Positions 22,396 to 34,016 are shown, numbered from the stretch's first letter. The stretch: DNA of 64,000 nucleotides from Tretioscincus oriximinensis (GCA_022410635.1 JAJVDF010000365.1:406684-470683), one strand, 5' to 3'. Program-made: numbers and translations. Notes: a model not told the origin generated them from the sequence alone.

Positions 22396-23430
22396 CTAAA
22401 GAGAGGATGGAGATTGGATTGGTTTTCTGTACTCGAATTTTGCCCTACCATTGGACTACAGCCATTCCCTTGCTGCAGACACACAAGGTTTTCCTACCAC
22501 CATGATAGTAACATCATGGTGGTTCCGCTCAACTAACGGAATTTCAGTAATCCATTCAGGAAAAACGTCCGTGGTCCCAGATTATCCTGATAGTTGATTC
22601 TTTCAGACAGCATTGCAAAACTCTTTGTAAACTTTCCTGTATTCCCATTCTTAAGCCTTTGTGTGCCGCTCAGGAACAGGAAACGACAGGATATCATGAG
22701 AAAATGTGTAATCGCAAGGAAAATAAGCCAATGACAAGAAGGCACTGAGAGGAGGATGGGACAGATGATGACTTCTCGGACGTGACAGGTGACAGGATTA
22801 CAGACCAATGTATGGGAACACACTTTTCTCCATGGTTCATTCCGAAAGTATGAGGGTAACTATTCATGGACCCGTGATGAGTTATTCCTGATGTTGGAAC
22901 CACTGCAGTTTTTAATTTCATGAACCCCTCAATGCAGTTTTCTTAGCAAGGATACTGAAGTCATTTATCATGGCCTACTTTCAAGAAGAGGCTTTTGATT
23001 TTCTAAGCAGTTTGCTTGCTCTCCCGCTGAGCTCCAGCTAATGTTTGTAAATCCAGCGGCAGTTAAATACAAAGCAAGTACAGCAGAGAGGTTTGCTTTG
23101 ATAGCCCAATATGCAGTTCTGTTCCCCCCCCACACTTGACTGCTCCTTTGAGTCAGAAACATAACTCATAAATTCAGCCCACACTTGTTTGTTGCTGTTT
23201 CTATTTCCCCAGCAACCTTGGCTCAGCTGTATTAGAATTAAAATGGAATCGTGAAAGCTTTCGAACAATACTGTCAACATTGTACTGATAATGGCCTTTA
23301 GAGGAACACAATAAACCGGAGAAGCATTCGCCATGTGACCTTCAGGCCTTGAAGTCAATTGTTCTGTGTTTTGCGTTTGGATTTCCATTTTCCTGCAAAT
23401 CACCTGTTATGTAGAAGGGAATCCAATTAA
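22396..23430. other. Unassigned sequence
   Basis: No gene or repeat that I can support. Confidence 0.3.
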
Positions 23431-23499
23431 TTGGAGAAAGCCAGGCAGAGTTTAAAATCACAGAAAGCCCATCACAATTTTAGGTTCTGGTCACAGCTA

Positions 23500-24170
23500 A
23501 ATTTTATTCCAGCTTCAGTCCACTTTCAGAAAGGGAAAATACTGAATGACAATCTAAATAAACAACTTGCCATTTTGCTAGTGAAAGTGAATTGTGTAAC
23601 TCTACAGTTACGACGGTTTTCTGAGGGAACTGTGCTTAGAATCTTTTTGTGCGATCGACACACGGTCGCATCACTTTCCATTTGGAGTAAATGGAAAATG
23701 AGTGCCGGCAGCACTGCACTGAACAGCTTCTGCACTTTTTTTCCCTACTGTTTTGAACATAGACTATGGGTGCCTCCCCATGACATGTTTTGTATCACTA
23801 TTTCTTTAAAATCCGGAAAAACATTCATTCATGATTCCGCCCCACCTACTTTCAATTTTCCACGCTGTTTCCTGTGTTCCCATTACAGTTCCTGCGTTCT
23901 CCATGAGTTATTGTTGAGTTTGCTTTACTGCAATTCCTAGCATTCTCTGCGAGCTGAGAGCCAATGAACTTTTACATCTAGCCTCAAGGTCTCAGGAGAT
24001 TTACCATGTTCACATTACTGAAGATGCTACAGAGGTTATTTATTGGATTTTAGAGAAGTCTGCTATGAAATCAGACAGACATGTGAACATGTGGGGCAGA
24101 TTCTATGTGATGCTGATATCATCATCATTTGTGGGGCGCAGCTTATGAATGTGACCACTTCTATGCCACT
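23500..24170 (+). repeat. Unnamed DNA-repeat remnants
   Basis: ccagcttcagtccactttcagaa (also 6860) and ttttctgagggaactgtgcttagaa (also 25815) belong to one family. 23915-24170 pairs with 19160-19515. Confidence 0.45.
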
Positions 24171-24477
24171 TTTGGTTTGCTTTGTTTCCATCAGCACAAA
24201 ATATATTCAGACTAAATGAGATATGTGAGCTTCAGACATGTATTTAAACATCTTTGATAAAGCTTCAGTCCTGAAGAACAAGCTTTAGGCTGCGTTCCAA
24301 CTAGAAAGGAAAAAGTGAAGAATACAGCTGTGGATTTAAATCCACTAAACAGTTTTCCCTTGTTCCCTTCCCTATTTTAGCTCTGTCTAATGGCTGTATA
24401 GGGCAGGGAAAGAGCAGAACTGCAGTTGCACCCACGCCCATGCTTGAGCAGTCACCAAGCGAATGCAAATGACAGGG

Positions 24478-25190
24478 TGTGGCGTTCTCCATTTTAAAGG
24501 TTTGTATTTCTTTAATAAACTTACCAGATATCCCAGAGGGAGGGGGGAAGAGCAGGCCTGGGCAGGGGCGGGGCTTCCTGGTTCCCTGTTTGGGAGTGGG
24601 TGTGGCTGGAGGAGCCAGCCAATGGGGCCTCGAATAGCCAGCTGGCCAGCAGATAAAAGGGAAGCTGACCAGGGCTAGAGGCCTTTCTGTCGGAGAGACT
24701 TGTGGTGTAGCAAGTTGACAGAGGGCTCTGCTTCTGATCTGTCTCAAAGGGAGGGGGGGAGTGTATGGTGGCCTGAAAGAGTCAAAGTTGAGGCTTGACT
24801 TGGGGCTGGAACAAATAAAGTTCTGGAAACAAAGGTTGCTCTTGCTTGGAGTTTGAGCTTGAGTCAGGCTTACTTTATAAAAGCCGAAGCTTTATTATTC
24901 TTATCTTTCTTTCTATTTCTTATTTGTAAACAATAAACTTGTTATTTGTTTCAATTCAAATATCTCTTTCATTCGTTTGTTTATGTAACAATACTAAATA
25001 AGCAACTACTGGTGGGGGCTGGGAATAAAGCCCCATCACTGAGGTAAACGCAGAGGCCTTGTGTAGGCCTGAGGAGATGACTATGGCTCCAAGCAGTTGT
25101 GGGTGCTGGATTGGGCCACAGGGGGATATTGGGGCACCCCTAGCTGGGAGGGTCATCTAATCGTGGGGCCCTCAAGTAGGGGCCCGGTGG
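24478..25190 (+). mobile_element. Solo LTR, endogenous retrovirus-like, copy 1
   Basis: It begins TGTGGC and aligns along its length with 40697-41430. It has a GC box (ggggcgggg), a CCAAT box (gccaatgggg), a TATA-like agataaaaggg at about 24651 and AATAAA signals (about 24815 and 24931). The right terminus is degraded (ggcccggtgg instead of ggtcgccaca). No internal viral genes are adjacent. Confidence 0.75.
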
Positions 25191-25319
25191 TTTTTTTTGA
25201 GCATGTTTCCATTTGTGCAAAATCAGAAATTGTGTGTGAAGCCAAAATCAGCGCCAAGGACCAGAAAAATCGTTTCAGATGTTGTTTCTGCTGCCGGACA
25301 GCCAGAGGCTTGCCAGGCA

Positions 25320-25565
25320 CCTACATTGTATAGCTTTGGGCACCTGGTAAAACATACCTTTTCACCCAGGCTTTTTGTCTCTTAAATACTGTAGCTCCCT
25401 CTGCATTCTGTCCTTCCAGGCAAGATGAGTGGGTGGGGTTGGAGGGAGGAAGGTTATGGACTTTTAAAAACGTTATTATTAATGTGTTATTATTAATCTG
25501 TTGTTACCTGCTCTGGGAGCAATGGTGAAGAGTGGGATATAAATCATTTTAAATAAATAAATGTA
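25320..25565 (+). mobile_element. L2-like LINE 3' tail
   Basis: ctggtaaaacataccttttcacccaggctttt and gttacctgctctgggagcaatggtgaagagtgggatataaatcattttaaataaataaa. Confidence 0.65.
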
Positions 25566-25805
25566 AATATTTTCCTGCACTGGAGCAGTGGCAGGGAAAT
25601 TCAAAACCACAGGCAAAAGGTAGAAACAATGGGGGGATCCACGTAGATCTCCCTTGTTGTCACGGATCTCAGTCCTTACGGTTCCTTCTAGCTTCACCAC
25701 AAGACCCTCAAGGACTGGCCTCCAATTGGACAGCAAGCTGTCAAATCAGAGCACACGGCACACCTGTCACCGGATTGCACATAATTCTGCAAATCATGTT
25801 AAGCT
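25566..25805. other. Unassigned sequence
   Basis: No supported feature. Confidence 0.3.
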
Positions 25806-25809
25806 GTAC

Positions 25810-25975
25810 TTGTGGCAGTTTTCTGAGGGAACTCTGTTTAGAAAATGTCTGGCATGGCGAAATGACTGCGCATGGCAAAAGCATTTCCCATTTGAATTGA
25901 CACCCAGCGGAGAGCCAGGCAGCTTTCGCTCCCGTTTTTTCACCTAATGAGAAAGCAGCCTCAATGTGGATTTTT
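25810..25975 (-). repeat. Single copy of the gtggattataggggaact-family repeat (diverged)
   Basis: gcatggcaaaagcatttccc and gagccaggcagctttcgctcccgttttttcacctaatgagaaagcag match the units at 13430 and 43430. Confidence 0.5.
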
Positions 25976-25979
25976 TCTG

Positions 25980-26555
25980 GCTTAATCCAGTAGAGTAAAC
26001 TCCTTCTTCAGGGTTTGAACTTTGAAGATGGTTCAAATGTAAAGGTTGACCAATGCCATGGTTACTAGTACACACACAAAAAATCTGAACTCAGAATGAC
26101 CTACTGAGATTTTATTTTAAGCAGAAATTCTATCATTATCTTTTGGGTTCTTATCTTCACCAAGCAAGACTTGTAATGTTATGAGTAATAGTTGTATTTT
26201 GCAAGTTAAAAGCATTGCGAAACTGTCATCTTGACATCTGAGGGTGTTGCTTAATGTGGGAACACTGGATGCATTAATCTGGCTTTGTTGTCAATATAAA
26301 AAATGGCACCTTGGTAAACCGTGGAGCAGTACTCCTCAATCACACCAGAAACGGATCCACAAGGGAATAATTACGGTTGTGTAGAGATGTCCATATATCT
26401 TCCTAAGGCTGAATCTAGGCAACAATATTTTGTAGAAATATTCTTTGTTATCATTGCTAAAAGTGTTGCTATGCCCAGGCCAGTGCTTGGAAAAAATAAA
26501 ATTCTGGAAATCACGCACACATATGTGACTTCCATTGGAAGTTGCATGTGCGTCA
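25980..26555. other. Unassigned sequence
   Basis: No supported feature. Confidence 0.3.
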
Positions 26556-26745
26556 CATCCAGCTGACATCACTTCTGGTCCTACCCAGAAATGATGTTAT
26601 CCATGGTGCCATTTCCAGAAGAAAAGACTGGAAGTGACATCATGAGTGATGTCACCTTTAAGAAATATGCCTTTTCTGGAAGCAGAGACCAGAAGTGACA
26701 TTACGAATGATGTCACATTTGGTCTCAGGCTCCAGAAAACAGAAA
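26556..26745. repeat. GGAAGTGACATCA module cluster
   Basis: Four alternating copies of the module and its inverse (acatcacttctgg, ggaagtgacatcatgagtgatgtcacc, agaagtgacattacgaatgatgtcac) lie within 190 bp. This is the densest example in the window. Confidence 0.6.
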
Positions 26746-26814
26746 AATGCATGGGTTTTGTTAAAGCATATGACTCCCAGCTAACATAATGTAGCTGAGT
26801 ATTTCACCTGTGCA

Positions 26815-27200
26815 AATTTTTTATTATTATTTATTTAAAATCATTTATATCCTGTCCTTCATCACTGGTCCCAGAATGAGTAACAAAAGATAAAGAAAAT
26901 TTTAAAAGATAAAATATGCATTAATAAAACGTTTTAAAATATCCATACCCTCCCAGGGAAGGACAGAATGCAGGAGGTGGAGCTACAGAATTTAAGAATC
27001 AAAAGCCTGGGTGAAGAGGTATGTTTTTATCAGGTGCTGAAAGCTATACAATGTAGATGCCTGGTGAGTCTCTAGAGGGAGGCTGTTCCAGAGTGTGGGA
27101 GCAAGCATAGAGAAAGCCATCCTACACAGACCTACCAGTCTTGGCAGCTACATGAGAATGTCATACATTCTATGAGATAGTGTATGCTCACACGAGATGT
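26815..27200 (-). mobile_element. L2-like LINE 3' end
   Basis: aaaatcatttatatcctgtccttcatcactggtcccagaatgagtaac is the inverted tail; gtgaagaggtatgtttttatcaggtgctgaaag and gagggaggctgttccagagtgtgggagc come from the ORF end. Confidence 0.65.
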
Positions 27201-27310
27201 GAGATCTCATGCAGGATTACACCAGAAAATCCTTTCACCCTGGGAGTGACATCATTGCTTGTCGAGCCTAGGAAGTGTTGTCATTTTTGATGTCACTTCC
27301 TGGGTGGGGG

Positions 27311-27660
27311 GAAGAAGAAGAAGAAGAAGAAGAACAAGGAGGAGGAGGAGGAGGAGGAGGAGGAGAAGGAGAAGGAGAAGAAGAAGAAGAAGAAGAAGAA
27401 GAAGAACTGGGTTTTTATGCACCGCTTTTCTCACCCAAAAGATTCTAAGCAGCTTACAAGGGTATTTTTTCGCCCAAAGGCTTACATTCTATGTCCCCCA
27501 CCAAGTTGTGGTGGTTCCCATTTATCTAGGTGCAGTCAGTTGCAATTTCTTGCCATTCTTGCTTTTGAATAGCTCGGTTGGCTAGAGCTACAGGCTAGTA
27601 TAAGGTGCTCACCCCTCCCCACATCCAACACAGATGAGAGACCATCTCCTTAATGACTGA
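27311..27660 (-). mobile_element. (GAA/GGA)n tract plus SINE on the minus strand
   Basis: 27311-27405 is a purine triplet repeat. 27405-27660 is the inverted SINE (gggtttttatgcaccgcttttctcacccaaaagattctaagcagcttacaag...ctagagctacaggctagtataaggtgctcaccc). The triplets are the expanded poly-pyrimidine tail of the SINE. Confidence 0.7.
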
Positions 27661-27934
27661 GTGACTCTATGATGGTTCTTTGAATCAAGAATGCCGCCCA
27701 TTCTCTCTGTTCCAAACAAGACGTAGAAGCATTGGTGCCTGGACTGAAAAAGATGGTGTTAGCAAGGTTGCCAAGTACAAAAAAGATATATCGTTAATCC
27801 GGAACCAGTTGGGGTGGATGACAGAATGATTGTAGAAAGGAAAGAATAGCTCCTCCACTTCCAGTAGTGAGTGTGGACACAAGGGAGAGCCTCTTTAGTG
27901 GTGGCTTGAACCTAGTTGCATTAGGCTTCTAAAA

Positions 27935-28377
27935 CATTAGAACCTAGAGCAATTTGGTTTTGGACAAATTTGTCATCTCTTTAGGGTTCTATATCAGCAG
28001 GGTTCTAGAATCACCTTTGAACTCTTTCATCACTCTTGGGTTTTAGATCTCCATGGTTCAAGAACCAATAGGAACAGAGGACCCTATCCATTGCTCTGGT
28101 GATCTAATCCACTAGAGTTTTAGAACCACAAGGAATTGAGGAACCTTTCCATTGGTCTTGGATTTTGGACAGATGAGGTTCTAGAACCACGAGGAATTGA
28201 GGAACCCTTTCACCACTCTTGAGTTCTAGACGGCTAGGGTTCTAGAACCACAAGGAATCAAGGGACCCTTCTATCACTTTGGGTTCTATGCTTCTATAGT
28301 TCTGGAAACCTCACTAGGAATAGAGCCATCCTTCCATTGCTCTTGGATTCTAGACCACTAGGGTTCTCAAACCATCC
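27935..28377. repeat. Minisatellite, ~61-bp unit, about 7 copies
   Basis: Each unit carries gggttctagaaccac(a)aggaat and ttccattgctcttgggttctagac. The ggttctagaacc landmark recurs at about 27998, 28057, 28117, 28177, 28238, 28298 and 28361, i.e. every 60-62 bp. Divergence is lowest in the centre. Confidence 0.8.
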
Positions 28378-29210
28378 TGCACTTAAACACAAAAGCCAAG
28401 CTGGCTTTCATTCTCTCTGAGCTCCTAGATTCTGCAGTCACATTCCATAGTGCAACTACAAATTACGAGGCAAATGCGTCATCTGCCACGATTGGGCCAG
28501 AGGAGTGCCAGAGACTGGAGCTATTCTTCTACAAGTCATGGAATACTCCTTGCGGTTAAAGTGAAGCTTTGTAATCCCAAGTCACAAAAGAAGGAGTACG
28601 AAGTAAGGTGATACCCTCTCAATGAGCTGACTTTGAAGGCTAGGATCACCTTACCACGTCTACATCTCCCGGGAGGGACCCATGCAGCCAGACATTCTTC
28701 CCCTGTCATTATTTCCGAAACAGCAGCTCTGCTGAGTTCGGATTCCACAGTTCTGCACACTGTTTCATAGTTATGCGCCTGCTGCCATGTCTGAATGATT
28801 ACTTGGCAAGAGGGAACATCTTAGCTTTAGAGTCTGCCACTGGCTCAAGGCTAAGAGCAGTTGTCTTCCTTGCTTGCCATGCCAACGAGCAACCCAGAAC
28901 ACACATTTAATGTTTAAGCAGTGGTCAGAGCAGAACATTCCTGCCTCGTTCTTTCTCTGCCAAGGCCTCTAGCATTATTATCACAACAATATCAGAGAAT
29001 AGACAAGAGAGAGAAGCTCCCTAGCTGTTTGAATATTCAACCCCCCTCGTCTGTAAGGCAAAATTGTCTTCAAACATCCATGATGGGTTTTGGCCCACGG
29101 GCATATCTGTCCATCCAAGGATGGTGATCATTGGTGGCTGAAGGATCAACGGTGCCGAATCAGTGCACTGTTGGCTGAATCCAGTGGATGTTTTTGGAGC
29201 CCATGAAAAT
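28378..29210. other. Unassigned sequence
   Basis: Moderate GC, no repeat that I recognise; a 74-codon minus-strand frame at 28536-28760 and a 68-codon plus-strand frame at 28921-29127 have no known motif. Confidence 0.3.
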
Positions 29211-29214
29211 TTTG

Positions 29215-29325
29215 CCAGGACTTCAAAGGTCTAGCAGGGGGGTCTTGTAGCACCTTAGAGATTTACAAGGAAACGGTAGGCAGCAGGAGCTTTCATAGAT
29301 AAATCTACTTCTTCAGAAGCTGGAT
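29215..29325 (-). mobile_element. PLE tail fragment, second subfamily
   Basis: tcttgtagcaccttagagat followed by ggagctttcatagataaatctacttcttcag matches the shorter-tail subfamily seen at 8190-8272, 9220-9260 and 57965-58050. Confidence 0.55.
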
Positions 29326-29389
29326 TATGTTTGGCTGGAATTGGGCAAGTGTCCTGGAGATGTTGATAGATTTCCATTCCATTCAGTTC

Positions 29390-29640
29390 ATTTTGATGCT
29401 TTCCATAGTGGTAGCATCAAAATTAACTTCTATTCGGTACTGAGCCCAACACAAGGTACTAAAATTGGGTTACAACACCCTAAATGGCTTGGGGCCCAAA
29501 TAATTGTAGATCTTCTCATACGTGTCTGTCACACCCTAAGAGCTTCCAAGGAACTCTCCTGACAGTCCCACCTCCTTCACTCATCAAGGGGGTGTGGACA
29601 CATGGGGGGGAGGCTTGTGTAATGGGGTACAAATGTCATA
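29390..29640 (+). mobile_element. L2-like LINE fragment
   Basis: tactgagcccaacacaaggtactaaaattgggttacaacaccctaaatggcttggggcccaaat is the Q-F-K-V-L...L-N-G-L-G-P-K region with many changes. Confidence 0.6.
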
Positions 29641-29761
29641 ATCATTAAGAGACGGTCTTGCAACTAGGAGATTCATTTGGAAAGCCCTTGGTCTGGGAAG
29701 CAGCTGGGGATCAAACTAGCAACTCCTGTTTTCCGAACGCTTTGCTCTTCCACTACAGACA

Positions 29762-30165
29762 GTTCATAGAATCATAGAGTTGGAAGGGACCTCCACAGCC
29801 AACCCCCTGATCAATGCAGGATTCATTGAACCATCCCAAACAGATGACTGTCCAGTTTCTGTTTGAAGACTTCCAGTGAAGGCAAACTCACCACCTCCTG
29901 TGGCAACCTGTTCCACTGGTTTATCACTCTGACTGTTAGAAAGTTTTTTCTGATATCTCATCTAAATCTACTCCCTTGCAGTTTCATCCCATGTGCCAAC
30001 GAGAACAATGCCGATCCTTCTGCTCTGTGACAGCCCTTCAGATATTTGTAGACAGCTATCAAGTCTCCTTTCAGTTTTCTCTTTTGCAGACTAAACATCC
30101 CTTGATCCCTTAACCATTCCTCATAGAACATGGTTTCCAGACCATACACCATCCTTCCCAGCACA
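29762..30165 (-). mobile_element. CR1-like LINE 3' end, avian-type subfamily
   Basis: catagaatcatagagttggaagggacctccacagcc...tgcaggattcattgaaccatcc, then ctggtttatcactctgactgttagaaagttttttctgatatc and caagtctcctttcagttttctcttttgcagac. Confidence 0.8.
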
Positions 30166-30169
30166 CGTT

Positions 30170-31235
30170 AAAACTAATATACTAAATATATTATTACTAG
30201 TATATAAGACTGCCTAGTTGCAGCCCTGGCTGTGGCCACCGGAGATGGACAGAGAGGGAAGCTTGGTGGCTCCGGCCACCTCCGGCCGGTTTTGAAACCT
30301 TCATCTATAAACACCACTTCCCCTCTTCGTGTACTGGCAAAACAGCCATTTGCCCAGCCCCATACAAAAAAGAGACGCAACTCCATCACTTCAACAGTTT
30401 TTCTTGAGATGAGGTCATTGTCTCCCCTCTTCCTGTGGGTGGCCATATTCCTCTGCCACCAGCCAGAGTGCCGTGATGTCAACCCACCAGAACCGTGCGG
30501 CCATTGTCAGGTCCTGCTATTGGCTGCAATGACAGAAGCAACAGCAGCTTTGGAATTTCCAACATAATGTCCACCCAGGCTCTGGGATTGGTTGAGTGTG
30601 CTGTCCAATCCCAGATCTCAGGGGGACTATTGGTAAATTCACAGAATACTAGGGGACAGAAACTTGCCTGACAATTTCCCCTTCATTTCTTTTCACAATC
30701 CAATGGTGCCTTGCGGTTGTCCCTATTTTAATATGATCTGCTGAATCAAAAAATAAAATCCATAAAATGATCTTTGAGCTCCACAGGCTTGTTTTCTTTT
30801 AAAGGTTTATTTTAGTTATTTATATATATTTGGCCTAATACTGTCCTTTGAGTTTTCACAAAACCTGAGTTGTTCCAGTGCTTTAAAATAAATCTTCACT
30901 CTTATTTCTATTTATACCCGTAGTTAAGCTTTGCCAGAGGAACCCTGTTGGATGCCCATAATCAACCAGCCTCTGAACATTTTACTCAACTAATGAGGGT
31001 TTCAGAGGAATTTTACTTACAAAACTATTTTCTCCCCTTCATGGCTTTACACCTGCTGCCTCAGGACGCTTGACATTTGCCTAAAGAACTTGTATTCCAC
31101 AATTCCATCACACAGTTCCATCTTTTGCTTATAAATTTCTAATTGCTTGTCACTTGACTAGAGAAAGGTGAATCTGGATTTTTTCCCCTTTTTCCTATCG
31201 TTCCATTTTAGCTTTGTTGCTACTTTTGGGTATGG
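30170..31235. other. Unassigned sequence
   Basis: 30566-30630 has the short inverted motif gctctgggattgg / ccaatcccagatc. No gene recognised. Confidence 0.35.
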
Positions 31236-31239
31236 TCAC

Positions 31240-32010
31240 ATAGTGGGCAGCTTCTGGCTGACTGCTGGGCACCTCTACGTAGGTTTCCTGGCAGAAATGT
31301 AGAAATGGTTTGCCAGGGCCTTCTTCTGGGCTCGAACCACTTTTGCTTTCCAGGTAGTTTGCACTGCCACTGCACTACAGCCATTTCAAAACTACGAGGA
31401 TACCTCTAGGCAGGATTCTTGGCAGAGATAGAGAAGTGGTTTCCATTGCCTACTTCTGGGTAGAGACCGTGGAGTGAACCACCAATGATTCTTTGCTTTC
31501 TAGGAAATTTGCTTTATCACTGTGGTACAGACATCATAAGAACATAAGAACATAAGAAGAGACATACTGGATCAGGCCACAGCCCATCTAGTCCAGCATT
31601 CTGTTCTTCACAGAGTCCCACTAGATGCACCTGGGCAGTCCGAACAGAGGAAATCAAAATATGCTCTTGTTCATGACTCCCTGCAAATGGTATTTCAGGA
31701 GTCCTGCCTGTTGCTCCATCCTGGAGGCAACAATCAAGGTCTATGCAGAGATAGAGACGTGGTTTTCCATTACCTACTTCTAGATAGAGACTGGGGGTCG
31801 AACCAACAATTCTTTGCTTTCCAGACAGTTTGCTTTATCACTGAGTGACAGCTCTTCCAAGACTCTGTGGTCCCCTCGATGCAGGATTATTGGCAGAGAT
31901 AGAGAAGTGGTTTGCTTTTGCCTATTTCTGGAAAGCCCCTGGGGAGCAAACTGGCAACACACTGTTCTCAGGGCAATTGCTGTGTCACTAAACTGCAACC
32001 ACTCCCAGTT
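31240..32010 (-). repeat. Cluster of four diverged tRNA-like SINE units
   Basis: On the minus strand each unit reads ...gtttgctttccaggaaag, box-B-like ggttcgaccccc (clearest at 31795-31806), agtctctacccagaagtaggcaatgg and ccacttctctatctctgcc. Units lie at about 31255-31390, 31395-31533, 31735-31855 and 31870-32005. A CR1 copy separates the second and third. Related pieces occur at 29640-29760 and 44250-44480. Confidence 0.55.
31538..31735 (-). mobile_element. CR1-like 3' end inserted in the SINE cluster
   Basis: Three octamer-type repeats (cataagaacataagaacataagaag) are followed by the inverted UTR (gcccatctagtccagcattctgt...ctgttgctccatcctggaggc). Confidence 0.8.
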
Positions 32011-32335
32011 CCATGGTTCAGAGGGAGGAGAGAAAAAAGAGAAAATTAAGAAAGAAAAGAGGTTGCAGGAAACGACACCTAAATTATTCAATACAAAGCA
32101 ATGAGTGGGGAGAGTAATTTAACAGCTTTTAGGAGTGTCTGATAGAAGGAAACTCTTTTTCTTTTACAAAGAAAGAAATTCTTTAAAACGAAAGGAGGAA
32201 AAGCATAGCCCAGGCTGAGTCAATGGGAAGGGTATATGGGTTAGCAATTATTCATAGGCACTTTAGGAAATGCATCTTATGCGTCATCTGCTTTTATACC
32301 TTTTTACAGTGGGAATAACCTTGCAGTGGCACCCA
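32011..32335. other. Unassigned sequence
   Basis: Purine-rich, with no supported feature. Confidence 0.3.
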
Positions 32336-32337
32336 AG

Positions 32338-32885
32338 AATCAGGATCATAGAATCACAGAGTTTGAAAGGGACCTTCAGGATTGTGGAGCCCAACCCCAA
32401 CTCAATGCAGGATTCACTGACTAAACCATCCCAGACAGATGGCTGCCCAGCCTCTGTTTGAAGACTTCCAGCAAAGGAGAACTCATCACCTCTTGTGGAA
32501 ATGTGAACACGGTTGATCCCTCTGCTCTGTGGCAGCCCTTCAGGTTTTTGTAGACAGCTAGCAGGTCTCCCGTCAGTCTTTATTCTGCAAAGGAGAAGAC
32601 TGATAGGAGACCTGACAAAGGATCTCTAGATCCTTTTAACCGTTCCTCGTAGAACATGGTGTCCAGACCACTCTCCTTTGAGCTTAGGGTATCCTTGAAG
32701 GGGCCTTCCTTCACGCTGATGGGCAGAAGAAAGAGGACAGAAAAGGGAAAGTATTTTTTCACCCAGCGGGTCATCGGCCTTCGGAATTTACTTTCACAAG
32801 AGGTGGTGGGAACTAGCAGCCTGGACAGCTTTAAGTCAGGATTAGACAAGTTCATGGACACCATAAGTATAAATAGCTACTAAGA
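32338..32885. mobile_element. Two CR1-like fragments in opposite directions
   Basis: 32338-32660 is minus-strand, avian-type CR1 (aggatcatagaatcacagagtttgaaagggacc). 32690-32885 is plus-strand CR1 of the other subfamily (gggtcatcggccttcggaatttac). They meet near 32665. Confidence 0.7.
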
Positions 32886-33598
32886 TCAGCAAAGGAGCTA
32901 GCAGCACTTTGAGACTGACTTTTTATTATTATTATTATTATTAAATTTTTATTGGTATATATGAATATGACAATTATATAATTACACACATATATATGTT
33001 GAAAACAACCATCCTTCATATATGTCATACTATTAAATAAAAAACCTCCACCACACCACAATGTGCTTCCCTCCCCTCCCCCCCCCCATACTTGGGGATA
33101 TCCCACTTTGTCTTAAGTAAATCTTTTCAAATCCAAAATCCAATATATTGTAAATGCCGTGGGTGAATACATCTTATGAAATATCACATAGGAAATGAAG
33201 GCCCTCCATTTTATACTCCACTTTGAGACTGACTTGAGAAAAGTGGTTGGCATAAGCTTTCGTAGACAGGTCTACTTCTTCAGATGCTGAGGGACTAATG
33301 TCAGGGTCAGGTATTTATAGGGAAATGTGTATGGGAGAAGACAAAGCATATGCAACTGTAGGGAGGTTGCATATGAATTTACCTGCAATTCAACAGCTCC
33401 CTACAGTTGCATATGCTTTGTCTTCTCCCATACACATTTCCCTATAAATACCTGACCCTGACATTAGTCCCTCAGCATCTGAAGAAGTAGACCTGTCTAC
33501 GAAAGCTTATGCCAACCACTTTTCTCTAGTTAGTCTCAAAGTGCTGCTGGCTCCTTTGCTGGACTTTCTGCTAGACTAACACGGCTATTTCTCTGAAA
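32886..33598. mobile_element. PLE head-to-head pair with 130-bp perfect palindrome, interrupted by an L1-like insertion
   Basis: A minus-strand PLE tail starts at 32886, is broken at 32922-33218 by another retroelement and resumes at 33236. Arms 33236-33365 and 33397-33526 are inverted repeats without a visible mismatch over 130 bp, spacer 31 bp. The plus-strand tail ends at gctatttctctgaaat (33598). Confidence 0.8.
32922..33218 (-). mobile_element. Truncated L1-like retroelement with 17-bp target-site duplication
   Basis: The insert starts with a T-rich (TTA)n run, i.e. a TAA-type tail on the minus strand, and is flanked by exact copies of cactttgagactgactt (32905-32921 and 33219-33235). 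The target lies in a PLE tail, which dates this insertion after the PLE. The family is inferred from the long duplication and A-rich tail. Confidence 0.7.
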
Positions 33599-33960
33599 TT
33601 AGCTACTAAGATGGATGTCTTGATGCTGCCTCCGAGATGGAGGAACAGGCAGGATTTCTGAAATGCTTTTGCAGGGCATCAAGAACAGGTGAAGATTTTG
33701 CCTTCTTCTGTTCAGACTGCCCAGGTGCAACTGGTGGGCCTCTGTGTGAGGCAGAAGGCTGGACTAGAGGGGCTCCAGCCCAGTTCAGCAAGGCTCCACT
33801 TACGTTCTTATGTCCTTTTTAAACTGAGGGGCCCAGAATTGAACACAGTACTCTAAACATTGTTTGATCAAGGTAGAGAGGAACAATTCCTTCGTGTGAT
33901 TTAGATTTTCTGCTCCTCTTAATATATCCCAGGATTATGTTTACTTACATAAATGTATCT
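33599..33960 (+). mobile_element. CR1-like 3' end followed by an inverted CR1 scrap
   Basis: 33599-33815 is plus-strand CR1 3' UTR, continuing the copy interrupted by the PLE at 32886 (agctactaagat precedes both). 33825-33960 (ggggcccagaattgaacacagtactc) is minus-strand avian-type CR1. Confidence 0.65.
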
Positions 33961-34016
33961 TCTGCCCCATCCCTCAGAGCAGATCAGCGCACATTGTCTG
34001 CATGGGCCTAGTCTAT

